DNA of 64,000 bases from Alentia gelatinosa (lineage: Eukaryota; Annelida; Polychaeta; Phyllodocida; Polynoidae). The stretch is taken from positions 102,318,797 to 102,382,796 of the forward strand of contig OX465580.1 in NCBI GenBank assembly GCA_950022655.1, in the 5' to 3' direction. The notes under the pieces were generated by a model. The model made no database searches. It was given only the letters and a program-made list of their open reading frames with translations, and was not told the origin of the DNA. Below are positions 35,701 to 46,737 of this stretch, piece after piece (positions within the stretch are counted from its first letter, which is position 1; each line of letters starts with the position of its first letter). Position numbers and translations under genes: made by a program.

Positions 35701-38700
35701 CATTCAGGCATGTAATAGGTTTGGCCACAATTGAGATGATCCCTACCTGAATGTGGGTATCAATTAGGTGGACATCTTGGCGGAAATAATTTGATAAGCT
35801 TTCTGGATATTAGACGGACGTCACGCAGTCATACACCATAAGTATTACAACTTCACCCACTCTGCAAAAACAGGTTATGAAGAACGGAAACTGGTGGCGC
35901 TTATATACATCCAAGTGTGATTGTATTGATTTTAATAAATGTTCATGATATGATCAGCAATTGCTCTTAATTAATATTGACCTATGGTTATATTTCAACA
36001 ATATGGTTGTTCTCTTAAATTTTGTTATTTACCTTTCCTTACTGAAAATACATTACTGAAATATTTTGTCTTCCATGAATAATGGGTAATTATCTTTATA
36101 GTGTAGAATGTAATATTAGTGGTGTGTGCTGGTGCTCGGTGTTAGGGAAACTTTCCATTTAGTTGTGCCTTACCACGATCTATGGAGATATCTCATCATA
36201 CGTGGTGGCCCGACATCATCATCGTCATTACCGTTCATCATCAGTGAAGAAGTGATGAATCTATTATTTTCCCAGTATGTGACATGGCACCGCCCTTCCC
36301 CTTAGTCCCACGTTTACTCAGGTGGTATGGTATTGGGTTATAATTCACCCTATGACAAGCCGTTTTACATTCTTTATTCTGCTTTCATGTTCGCATATTA
36401 TATCCAGGGTATAATAAGGTTATACTAAATTCGATTCCATACACTTTAGACACTCTCAAATACACTATACTATCCATAGATATGATTAGAGTTGAGATAA
36501 AAATATCTGTAATTCAATCGACGATATCAAGATATGATTAACAATATTTAATTTTACATGAGAATTTAATTCTGAACATGTAGAATCCAGGAATAAGAAA
36601 TATAATGTCTTGCCCTATCTTTGTATTGCAGGGTCAAGAAGTACCTGCCTCCCTGGCTCCACAAAATCACCCCACCCGATTCTCACGGCCCCTTGTCGTT
36701 CCTCGCCCTCGCTCCTGAATACGCGGGGCGTATTGGCTGCTGACGGTCGGAGCAGATTTAGGTACCAGTTCCTGGGGTAACATACACACGGGCTAGTGTG
36801 CAGCACCATACACCTTTCCCATCCTCAGTATGATCACAAAGGCCACCGACTTTTACCTGTGGGACATACCTTCGCACGTACTGCGTCACCTTGCGAAACC
36901 ATGTGTGAGAGAATGTACATATCATCTTGTTTATTTCATTTCCTTATTTGATTAATCTTTCAATCTGTGTGTTTTTCAAAGTGAAGCAATTATATACTGA
37001 GGTTTTAATAGGATATTTAAGATAGTAACTAATCTGTTAATCCCCTCTTCGGCTTGTTTTAATCATTTTTAACAATTATGGTATTTATTGATAGCTTGCT
37101 AGCTTTCATGGGTGGAGAGCTTTGTTTGATGATGATTCCTGGATCGGTATGGACTGGCAATATAAATCCCTATAAAATGTCCTCGTTCTGCTGGCCAGCT
37201 GGGACTGGATGGAGTGTAAGGTGTGTATGCTTAATTCTGAACCCATATCGCTCTTCTGACACTTATTTCGGCTACTGTTTATCGCAAGAGAGTGTCATCA
37301 CCAAACTTTGACAACATGTTCCATTTGGATGACTTCAACGACCTACCTCGTCTCTGCCATATGATTCAGGTAATAATTTTTAATGATAGGTGGTTAGGTG
37401 AGTTGCACGAGAATATATGCGACCTCTATGAGAACTGTTTTGGTGTGCTTGATATCAATATTTTGTACGCACTTAACCGTGACTTAAAGAGATGCACATG
37501 CAATGCCAATTACATAATCTGAACGAGAACTAGATGCGTGACTGCGGAAGACCATCCCATTATGACATTGATCACCATTCTAGTACGGCAGTAATATTCC
37601 AGATTCATTGAAGCGTAGCATTCATAAAAATCAAAACAGGATGCCTGTCATGCTTCGATGATCACAAAGGACATTTACAAACAAGCGGATGATCGAAACA
37701 ATCATCACGGTTCAATTGCACAAGGACAGTTCATTATCCTGAGATAAATCTGAAATGTATATCGGTGAGATTAAACGAAACGACCTGAAATTTTCTCATT
37801 TTGAGAGGGATGTAAGATGGACATAAAACATTAGTGCAATCTACATGAAGGTGAAAACGACAAGTAGCGTGAGAGCAGGTATTGTTGCCCTGACACACAT
37901 TGCATGACGTACTGTGATTGCTTCAGGGCCTGAGGAACGATCCGGTCAGCACGCACTCATGATCACATTAACCCTTTTCCTACGCGTGTGTGGCTAAGAC
38001 AGACACCTGGGGAAAATAGCTTCGGGTACACCGTTAGTATATTGAACTGGCCAGTTTATCATGGCAGTGGAGCAGTAGATCCTCATGCAAATGCCATGAT
38101 CTTGGCTATAGCATAGAGCACCAAAACACTTGACCATACTCAAAATTCCTTTCTTAAATTATATTAATACTATCTTAATTGAGGTAAATGTTAAAGAGCT
38201 ACAAACATCATCACAGGAATGATCGTGATGTCTTTCACTGTTGACTCGCGGCAAAGATTGCCTGGGGGCTGCATGTCACTTTTTTTCATTGATCTTTGCA
38301 ATCGACATTATGGTTGTTCTTCCATGCGGGGACACGTTATGCGGGGTTTGTCACATTATGACGTACAGAAAGGGTTAAAGAATCCAGCAGCAGACATAGC
38401 TCGGAAAGGGTTAACGCGAAGTACAACAGGCTGACAGAGCAGCCATGGGACCGGCAAGGTTATGGGAATATTGTCAAAGGAGAGGTGATTGTAGGAAAGA
38501 GCACAGCTCTGTGATCTACAGAGGACCATTATTTGACGCTGATTGTCTTAGCAGGACGATCCACTTAAATCCAATCACGCCAATCACGCCAATAGTAAAC
38601 ATGTGTGTACGACACTGGGTCTGCTTATTAGGACAACCATGTAGCATAACCTACTGATTAGCAATGCTGGGGCCAGAGGTTTGACTTTCTAATTGGGAGC

Positions 38701-39934
38701 ATGGCCTCTGTCTAAGTGCATGGTTTTAGATATCTTTAACATGGCCCCGAATATGTCCGAGCTTATCCTATAACATATCTCGGTATACTGGGCCACCTTA
38801 TGACCCTGAGTTTATTCTGACATGGACACTTTGAATTCTATTTCTACAAAAGATAATTACTGACTTCACTGTCTATCTGATAGATATGAAGTTTTACTTG
38901 TCTGAATGAGTGATAAGTTACAAGAGACGCCCTCCTAAGAATAACCATTCAGCTGATTTTCTAGATGATAACCAACATAGCCAGTACCCGTGTTCTAAGT
39001 ACATATGATTCTCATAATTCATGCGATGCATATTTCACAAGGATGCAACAAATATGGGAAAACAGGTATATCAGCCTTGAATAAGTAAGTATAAATGATA
39101 ATTGTTAATGCTATATGACTCAAGACCTTCTGTGATCAAAGCATTAACTATGTATTGATTCTGAAGTCCTCAACGCGTGAATTGAGTGACTGTGATTATA
39201 CTAGGATCAACTGACATGTTCATATTTGATGAACGAGCGTAGAATTCCAAAAGTAAAAAAATTAAAGGTTTGGGTGTTGTCCAGTCAGTGAGCCATTGCG
39301 GTAACCCCCATCTGGCACCCCGGCTGATAACATTTACTTATATTTTTATAATCAATGGATGTCAGATCAATCAAACCAAACTAAACTTGGCACTCAGCCA
39401 ACCAGCCATTTCTACACTTGGTATTTCCCTCCATGATTAAACATTAAAGTATACCAGAGATCAATATAAGCAATGAAAATGGGGACCGTTGTTGTGATCT
39501 TTTCCCAGCTATTAGGAAGTTGTAACCTCTGCACTACAGCAACATTCACTCACAGTAGTATTAAAAGCTTCTCTAGCCAATAAAGTGTAATACTACCAAC
39601 AAGATTGAGTAACCAAACTCAGACTTTGAGTAACCAAACTCAGACTGTAATAAAACACATTTTGTCTGATCACCTTGACATTCACAAAGTGTAATAAGAT
39701 GCCTGATGAGCTGATCCCGCTGAAACTTTGATGATTATCCCACTCAGATGGACATCAAAGATTAGAGGCTCTATAGATAACAGTCGATACTCCTTGGATA
39801 TATGCTTGTTGGCATCATGATGTCACAGCTGTCAGTGCACTCTAGTTACAGTGGTTAGGGGCAGTTCTAATAACTGTCATTCAAGGTAGCATTGCTTAGG
39901 GAGAAGGACGTCACCTCATCCTAATTTGATTTGC
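32730..39934. other. Intergenic sequence, nothing recognised
   Basis: Over 7 kb without a supported gene, RNA or clear mobile element. Open frames are short and without known motifs. A pyrimidine-AG step at about 36612-36632 could be a 3' splice site on plus, but the following frames are not recognisable. Small features are a 21-bp tandem duplication at 39607-39648 (GAGTAACCAAACTCAGACTT) and a 9-bp duplication CCAATCACG near 38571-38590. Confidence 0.35.
39607..39648 (+). repeat. Two tandem 21-bp units
   Basis: GAGTAACCAAACTCAGACTT repeats at once with near-identity. Confidence 0.85.
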
Positions 39935-39975
39935 TATTCAATCTCACTTGGCTTTGCCTCATGAGATTACTTCAC
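39935..39975. repeat. Fragment related to the GAGGCAAAGCC hairpins
   Basis: GCTATTCAATCTCACTTGGC followed by TTTGCCTCATGAGATTAC forms a short hairpin (AATCTCA with TGAGATT) and shares its loop, in reverse, with the foldbacks at 26.2, 32.2 and 63.2 kb. Confidence 0.45.
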
Positions 39976-40825
39976 AAACAACACTCATGTCGTAGTTTTA
40001 GTGACTACAGAACTCAGTGCAGTTCTCTCTTAGTATGTGTATGATCAGCATGTGTATGATCAGTATATCTCGGATAGGCAAGACTGAGTACAATCTCTGT
40101 TTTTAATCAGCGCTAAACCTACACAATAACCAAAAGATAGATCAAGTCCTATTGGTCACATAGGGTTAACACGGACAAATAGGGAATAGGGCATTGCACT
40201 CACTGACGCACACATGTACAGGCGTGTACTTCACCGCACAGCCGATAAGACAATAACCCCGCTGTAGAATAAATAACTAGGTGCACGACAGTGGTAGTTG
40301 GGCAGAGGCAATCTTAGTAGATACCGAGTACAGCGTCAGAGGGAGGACTGTATGAGTGTCCGTATAGATCATAGATTGATTACAAGTGGGTGCGGCTGGA
40401 GTCAAGGTCAAGGTCATCTCACCACATGACACCCACCTTCGTTAACACATACCCTTCTTCACACAATTACCTATGGATAGACATTCTCTCACCAACCAAA
40501 TCTAATCAACAACATAGATAATACATTTTTTGTCAACAAATCAATGATGGCATTGTGACTTTACTTGGAAAACAAGGAAGTTATTCCGCCTATATATACA
40601 TATATATATTGTATAGAGGACGTCGTGATCGCTTGAGCTACTGCTGGTATGTGACTAGATCCTCTTTGCTGTTCTGTTCAGACTGAGGAAAAAATGTTAA
40701 TGTTCTTTGTCACCCTGGTCCCCATTGGTCCTGTTTGGTCACATGTACCAATTTTTTAAATAAAGAACCCGCCACACACCTCCACGAGGAAGAGAACGGC
40801 GACTTATTTGAAGAATTTTTTCCCC
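39976..40825. other. Intergenic sequence, nothing recognised
   Basis: Contains a 14-bp duplication (ATGTGTATGATCAG) near 40036-40063. No gene is supported. Confidence 0.4.
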
Positions 40826-40863
40826 AATATACATATATATATATATGCATATATATATATATA

Positions 40864-40935
<72 letters not shown>

Positions 40936-41105
40936 TAGTATATACATACATGTAAGTCTACTATGCATGACACATACGTATATGTAATACATGTACATAC
41001 ATGTATATTGTATTGCCTCTCAATTATGTATGTCCGTACGTATGTATCAATGTGTGTATGCATGTTCATGTATGTAAGTAGGCATGTATATTTGTATATG
41101 TGCGT
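40826..41105. repeat. AT microsatellite grading into TACATG/TATG-rich simple sequence
   Basis: Pure TA and ATGCAT repeats to about 40937, then degenerate TATG/CATG words to about 41105. All frames through it are artefacts. Confidence 0.92.
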
Positions 41106-42309
41106 AGTTCTTAGTGTGGAGATATACTCGTATGTTCAAGAGTCCCATGTATATATGCAGACTATGTATTGCAGTGGTGAAAAACTAGTGCGAAAATTGT
41201 GTACTCCTGCTAGAAAAAGGGAATAAACACCCAAAAAAATCCAACCTCTGCCCTTCAAAGAGATGGACCATGGGCCAGCGGATAGAGGGTGGATTTCACA
41301 ACCCTCATTTAGTTCCAGCTCGTTCCGCCGAGTTCCAGCTACGGTCATCTGATTCGATCTAAGTACGACCTAGGTCGATGCTATGGTGTACACCCTCCAA
41401 AACATTGTTATTGACATCACCCAGGGTTACCGTTTACAGGTATTAGGTGAAAGGGGATGCCATGACCCGCTTGATTATGATGCATTAGAGATGTGCTGGA
41501 CCCGAGTCAATAGGAGGATTATTCTACTCTGTTGTATTCATATATATCAACATCCGAAGTAAATATAAACAGGCATCTACACGTGGTATTCATGTGCATA
41601 TGATACATATTTCTAGATTTATCACATACACTGTATTTCAGCATTGCTCCCAACAATACGGTGAGAATGGTTACCATGGTCCGTGGGAGATGACGTTAAA
41701 AGAGAGATGGCAGGTCAGAGGTCGGAGAAGTAGGGGCGGGGCACAACGAAGGTCACGTCAAGGACGTCTACAGGTCAGGGACCCCGGTGGCCAGCCTGTA
41801 TGACCACCATAGTTAACGCGACAAATACCCCGCCCTAGGTACCAGCCAAACTGCGGGGCAATTACTCGAATTGACGCCAGGTCTATGGTAGAACGGGTCT
41901 TGGGGGGGGGGGGGGGGATATACAAATGATTTCTTATTTTACATGTCTATCAGGGTTCACCGAAGCTGAATATCTGTAGATGTCAGGTCATTATTTAGAA
42001 TGAGATAACGCATTTCGTTTTAAAACATATTCATGCCATTTCTTTTATTAAGTCGACAATATAAAAGATGGTGAAGGTAGAAAGGCCAACCATTGTGACC
42101 ATCGTCTAAATATTTAGTCGCTTATGCCTTGTTAGCTTACCAGCTTCATGGTATCCCAGGCAACCATATCAGATTCAATGCAAGACATTATTACGGTCTC
42201 AAAACATGATGGTAACTGATTGATATGGATACATGTTCTAGTATTACGAGTTTGAGATGGTGGACTGGTAAAATTAGCTTTGAGAATATCTTGTCCTGAG
42301 TTTGTTGCG
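41106..42309. other. Intergenic sequence with a G16 run
   Basis: G16 at 41902-41917. No gene, RNA or transposon is supported. Confidence 0.4.
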
Positions 42310-42460
42310 GTCAAAGCGATCACGTGAGGTGTCACATGATTAGGAGAAGTTCTGCTGGTTTTCGGCTTACTTAGCACCTGTCCCGAGGTGACCAGCGCCG
42401 TGACTGACCGAGCCACGCATGCGCGTCACGATACTGACATGCTGGACTTCCGCTTCATCA
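42310..42460 (-). promoter_or_regulatory. Promoter-like patch: E-box, NRF1-like and ETS motifs
   Basis: TCACGTGA at 42320-42327, the NRF1-like CGCATGCGCG at 42416-42425 and an ETS site ACTTCCGC (minus strand GCGGAAGT) at 42446-42453 lie within about 135 bases in a locally GC-richer patch. This combination is common in housekeeping promoters. A minus-strand direction is suggested by the ETS orientation only. No downstream gene is recognised. Confidence 0.35.
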
Positions 42461-43807
42461 TTTAACCAACAAAAATACAAACAAATCTCAAATTTCAACT
42501 TCACTCATACACGTTTGCATTCAGAAAAAGAAGACATCCAGCATATCAATCAGGCAGAGAACAAAGATTTTAATAACTTTTCTTGAATGATAACTCATAT
42601 ATCTTAAATCGTGATCCTAGTATATATATTCGGTATATTTCCATGTGGTAAATGTTTAACACCTCGGGATCACCTACCAAGGGCGATAATAAGGGTTTTG
42701 TGACTTGTTGGTCCGGAACTACAGAATGCCTGCTGAGTAGGCTGGGTAAACGCGGCTGCTTGTTCCCGGTGGACGTGTCCTGGCCTCGGCAGAGCCTTTG
42801 TTGTTGTCCTCGATCTCACCTCACACTAAAACATTAAGTTAAACAGTCTCCCGGATCCCTATTTGTACTCGAGCCATGAACAATGTGACCCCCACCCACA
42901 CTACAGATATCCCAAAACAAACGGCGTAGAAAGCCAATGACTGTTGATGTGGGTTCTGATCAGGGTTGGGGTAGTGTTTTGTATTTCGAGCACCTCTTTG
43001 GACAAAACGAGATTGTAATCGAGGTTTGGTAACGTTAACTTCAGTTAACCATTTCGATCATTTTTAAATTCCCGCTTTCTCCCCTACTCCCATTGCCAAA
43101 AAGTAAATGTTTTGGGATTACAGTTTTGAGGATCAGTTGTAATTTGAACAACCTCAGGAATGCCAGGAAAATAATACATTTGAATTGCTACTTTATTGTG
43201 CGATTGCAAAGGGTTTTCCGGTCATTCAAACTGAATTATTATGCTACATGCAACAATTGGGGATTTTTTTTTACCTATTATGTACAATGTCTTGAACAAA
43301 AAGACTGGAGAAATGATGGCAGATTTTCTGAGAAATCAGTTAGCACCTGTAGGTTAATGTCTGAGTTAAACCTGCTGAAATATTTTTGTCAGCCTGTACA
43401 TGTGTATTACACACGCATATTTGTCACTCCATATGACATTCTTTTGATCTCTCATTGTGTATGTAGAAAATAGATGGCTCTGTGTCATGGATTTACGGCC
43501 ATAGATATCAGTCCTATTGGTGTTCCTGGCACTATCCATCATTTTAATAACCAAAAGGATGTTACTATAGCCATGCGATATGTATGAAATGAACAGCCGA
43601 TTGCTGTCAACTTTTTGACTGATTCTCATTGTTACGTATACTGCCCTGTTGTCAATGCTGGCAGAGACTATGACTCAGCTACGGCTGATGCATATGGAGA
43701 CAGAATGAGAGAATATCCTGTTGATACACTACCCAAATGCCCCACAGTCATATCCTGCTCACATACACTGCAAAATACAGGAAACAGTATAAATATGGCA
43801 TGTGCGC
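42461..43807. other. Intergenic sequence, nothing recognised
   Basis: AT-rich flank of the YR element. The 126-codon frame at 43093-43473 has no known motif and is probably chance. Confidence 0.4.
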
Positions 43808-43950
43808 ATTGAGGCTAATTGGAAATTGGCAGTAATTATACGGGAGGAATGTGTGGCGCCACCTAGCGCTTACGCGATCCCGTCGCAGATGCGCACAGTA
43901 CTCCACAGAGGGCGCCTCCAGCGATCGTCAAGACAGCGTTTGCTTCGGAA
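43808..43950 (+). repeat. Split direct repeat A1 (5' end)
   Basis: 143 bases that recur, with no difference I can see, as A2 at 48360-48502. It starts ATTGAGGCTAATTGGAA, whose GAGGC(T)AATTGGAA part is an inverted match to the end of the B repeat. It must hold the element's 5' UTR and probably its promoter, although no TATA box is visible. Two CTCF-core-like words occur: CTAGGTGGCGCC on minus (43855-43866) and CAGAGGGCGCC on plus (43906-43916). Confidence 0.93.
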
Positions 43951-43985
43951 GCTAATTTAAGACCTCGCTCAAATCACTCGCAAAG

Positions 43986-45305
43986 ATGGGTAAAAACACT
44001 GCAAAGCGAAGGACGAAGGATCAAACGAAGGTAGTTGAAGACCAGGAAAACGACGATGTCGTTTTAAGCGACAAGTTCGCGAGCTTTGACAGGAGGTTTA
44101 GTGTTTTGGAGACGGCACTCGCGGAGATAGCGGCAAAACTCAATGGCAATGGCGCCTGCTCAGATCCAGGCACCTCAGCAAATACAGCCAATTCGCCTCC
44201 TTCGATGCAAGCGCCGACGGCCGAGACACTCCAGCCTCGAGTCCTCCAGGGCATCAATAACGGTATGGACAATGCTTTCATCGAAAAGGTGGTGGCCTCG
44301 GCACCCGCACAGCAAGGAGGAGTCCCGGCTGCCCTGGCATCCTACGCGGGAACGTCAGCCGCTACGCTGGGCCCCATGGCACCCGACAACACGGCGGCAG
44401 CGCTCGCACGGCCGGCATCCCAGGGCACCACACTCCAAGCCGCGCTCTTGGAGCAGAGGCGGGCCGCAGCCTTGGTACCACCTATGACCGTTAGGCCGGG
44501 TAGGCCCGACGACGAGGTCGAGGACCAAGTTCGCAAGATTCTGGAGACCACGGCCTCGAGGGTCACAGAAGCCGGTAAATATAAGTTTTTCCCACATTTA
44601 TATGTGCATCGAGGTCCGGAGAGAGCGAAGACAGGCCTGAACGAACTCACATTGGCGGAGTATGCATGGGCATTGTTACGAATTATTAATGACGATGATT
44701 TCCCCCCCCAATACGTGGCACCGCTGGTGGTACACCTGGAGGAGGTCCTCGAGGACGCCCGGGAGTTCGACTTTGCACAGGTCCGGAGGTGGTCAGAACG
44801 CGTATTTGCAATGGTCAGTGAGGGCCGCCTACGCTTAGGCTGGCTCGAGGACACTCGCATTCAGCTCCTCAGGGTTGCGATCTCGCAGGTCTATGCAGGC
44901 CGCATAGCTTATGCAGTCGATAATGTCAAGGGGAAAAAGGCAAGGGACGACACAGCGAGGCCGTGCCAGCCGTTCAACAAACCGGGGGGGTGTGATAAGC
45001 CCCCCGGGCACGTGGAAGGAGGCATTCGCATGAACCACATCTGCGCTTACTGCTCGGTCTATACGGGGGCATCCAACGGCCATTCGGAGGTAGCATGTAG
45101 AGTTAAACAGAGGAATCTAAGCGCGGCAAGTCCCGCAAGCGCTTCACGGATCCCGGATCAAGTCTCCACCCCCCCCCCCCCCAGGTTTTTCGTCGATAGG
45201 CGAGGCGACTCATCACCCGTCCCGCCTCACTTCAGCCGACAATGTACAAGAGTTATTTGTTTGTTTACCTGCGCCTACGGCCTACACGTTGCCTACGGCC
45301 GATGA
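43986..45305 (+). CDS. Gag-like protein of the YR retrotransposon
   Basis: 439 codons with an ATG in good context (A at -3, G at +4), 35 bases after A1. Residues 29-54 form a heptad-like amphipathic helix that could be a coiled coil; residues 60-165 are low-complexity, rich in Ala, Pro and Thr. Residues 178-310 resemble the conserved Gag-like core of DIRS/Ngaro elements, with a leucine-rich helical pattern and a GRLRLGW segment near 280-286. A zinc-binding region follows: C327, C336, H342, H351, and C353-x2-C356-x9-H366-x4-C371, like the extended finger seen in YR-element Gags. The likely role is packaging of element RNA. The last 40 residues lie after a C14 run (45169-45182) and overlap pol, so the natural C-terminus is uncertain. 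The symbol is generic. Confidence 0.85.
   Translation: MGKNTAKRRTKDQTKVVEDQENDDVVLSDKFASFDRRFSVLETALAEIAAKLNGNGACSDPGTSANTANSPPSMQAPTAETLQPRVLQGINNGMDNAFIEKVVASAPAQQGGVPAALASYAGTSAATLGPMAPDNTAAALARPASQGTTLQAALLEQRRAAALVPPMTVRPGRPDDEVEDQVRKILETTASRVTEAGKYKFFPHLYVHRGPERAKTGLNELTLAEYAWALLRIINDDDFPPQYVAPLVVHLEEVLEDAREFDFAQVRRWSERVFAMVSEGRLRLGWLEDTRIQLLRVAISQVYAGRIAYAVDNVKGKKARDDTARPCQPFNKPGGCDKPPGHVEGGIRMNHICAYCSVYTGASNGHSEVACRVKQRNLSAASPASASRIPDQVSTPPPPRFFVDRRGDSSPVPPHFSRQCTRVICLFTCAYGLHVAYGR
45169..45182 (+). other. C14 run at the gag/pol frame junction
   Basis: The gag frame (position mod 3 = 0) and the pol frame (mod 3 = 1) are both open here; pol is open from 45094. The first in-frame ATG of pol is at 45691, well inside conserved sequence, so pol needs either a +1 (or -2) shift or a non-ATG start. 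A C homopolymer is a plausible slippage point for the ribosome, the polymerase, or replication error. Confidence 0.5.
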
Positions 45306-46737
45306 ATGTGTTACGGGGGGTCGTGGCCGTCGCTGTCCCGGCGCGCCCCCCCCCACTGATTACTATGTTGAAAGTACACTCCATGTCCACGACGGAGGCG
45401 CGTTCAGCACCTCAGCAGATGAATCGCTAGAGGGCGCCACAGGCGCGACCCCAGATAGGGCAGGTGGCGCCGCAGGCGACGGTGAGGACGCGGCAGGTAC
45501 CCCCCCGGTTCCTCGGGTTGCGCCCCTACGGTGTGGGCCTGCCGCCTATGCAACGGTTGTGAAATCCATATGGCCGCGCCCTTCTCCTGGAGTGTGGGGG
45601 GGGCACGAGGCAATTGAGAGGGCCTACAGCGAGGTCCGGGTCTCGGGCCTCCCGAACTACCTCGGGGCTCGGATACCCGTTCCCTCGGGCATGCGGATCG
45701 ATGCATGGAGGGCGGCCCTAGTCGACTACCACGATAATCAGGTCGTCGAATTTCTCGAGTACGGCTGGCCGTTGGGATTCACGGGCGCTAGCCCCCCCAC
45801 CTCCACGCAACGCAACCACACCTCCGCGGAGAATTACCCCCGCCACGTCGAGGCCTACCTGGAGAAGGAGCTCGGGGAGGGGGCTTTGGTAGGCCCGTTC
45901 CGGGACCTGCCCTTCACCCCGTGGTCGGCAGTATCTCCCCTCATGACTCGTCCAAAGAAGGGCTCCTCCAGTAGGAGAGTAATAGTCGACATGTCCTTCC
46001 CCCCCGGGGGCGGGGTCAACGCGGGCGTGGAAATGGGCCCCCATCTGCCGTACGCCCAGACATGCACCCTCCCTACGGTCGCCGACCTCGCGGAGAGAGT
46101 TCGGGCTCTGGGAAAAGGGGCGTGGCTGTGGAAAGCCGACATGGCCAGGGCTTACCGCCAACTACGGGTGGACCCCCGGGACCTCCCCCTCCAGGTCGTC
46201 GCGGCCGAGGGGAGGTACTACATTGACCCGTGCTGCCCGTTCGGCGCCCGCCTCTCGGCCTCGGCATGTCAGAGAGTCACACGGGCGGTAACCTTCCTCC
46301 TGGGCCGCGGGGGCCACCACGCGTTGTCGTACATCGACGACTTCGCGGGCGCCGAGGCCACGCGCCAGGAAGCGACGGACGCCTACACCGCCTTTGGGGG
46401 CCTCGCGGCGCGCTTGGGCCTGGTCCTCGCCGCCGATAAGTGTAGCCCGCCGGCCCAACGAATGGAATGGCTAGGCATTGACATAGATACGGTCGCGATG
46501 ACCCTGCGCATCCCGGAGGATCGGCTGGCCGACGTGGTAAGGGAGTGCAAGGCGTGGATCGCCCGTAAAGCCATCACCCGGGCCCGCCTCCAGTCCATCG
46601 TCGGCCGCCTCATATACGTCGCCCGTTGCGTATCACAAGCCCGCAAGTTCGTCGCCCGTGCTCTCGCCTTCCTACCTCGAGTCCCGGGAGTGGGCGTGGC
46701 GACCATCCCAGCGGCGGTAAAAGAGGACTTTCGCTGA
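45289..46737 (+). CDS. Reverse transcriptase part of Pol, ending at a premature TGA
   Basis: RT of the DIRS/Ngaro type. Numbering from the TTG at 45289: a conserved N-terminal block with LPNYLGARIPV (121-131), then RRVIVDMSFP (229-238), motif A WKADMARAYRQL with Asp284, motif B PFGARLSASACQRV (317-330), the catalytic YIDD (348-351), and a WLGIDID segment (394-400). The frame is open upstream to 45094 and has no ATG before 45691, so translation probably depends on gag. The TGA at 46735-46737 comes just after a KEDFR segment where related proteins continue into RNase H, and the same frame stays open beyond it. I therefore read the TGA as a nonsense mutation. The enzyme would copy element RNA into DNA. 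Confidence 0.88.
   Translation: MPTADECVTGGRGRRCPGAPPPTDYYVESTLHVHDGGAFSTSADESLEGATGATPDRAGGAAGDGEDAAGTPPVPRVAPLRCGPAAYATVVKSIWPRPSPGVWGGHEAIERAYSEVRVSGLPNYLGARIPVPSGMRIDAWRAALVDYHDNQVVEFLEYGWPLGFTGASPPTSTQRNHTSAENYPRHVEAYLEKELGEGALVGPFRDLPFTPWSAVSPLMTRPKKGSSSRRVIVDMSFPPGGGVNAGVEMGPHLPYAQTCTLPTVADLAERVRALGKGAWLWKADMARAYRQLRVDPRDLPLQVVAAEGRYYIDPCCPFGARLSASACQRVTRAVTFLLGRGGHHALSYIDDFAGAEATRQEATDAYTAFGGLAARLGLVLAADKCSPPAQRMEWLGIDIDTVAMTLRIPEDRLADVVRECKAWIARKAITRARLQSIVGRLIYVARCVSQARKFVARALAFLPRVPGVGVATIPAAVKEDFR

Noticed and set aside
36612..36760. Possible exon after a 3' splice-like site
   Set aside because: No frame after the AG is recognisable or long, and such sites are common by chance.
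43093..43473. 126-codon ORF upstream of the YR element
   Set aside because: No known motif, AT-rich chance frame; not part of the element, which begins at 43808.
44342..44860. 172-codon minus-strand ORF inside the YR element, and other antisense frames there
   Set aside because: They are shadows of the GC-rich gag and pol frames; the sense frames have family motifs and the antisense ones do not.
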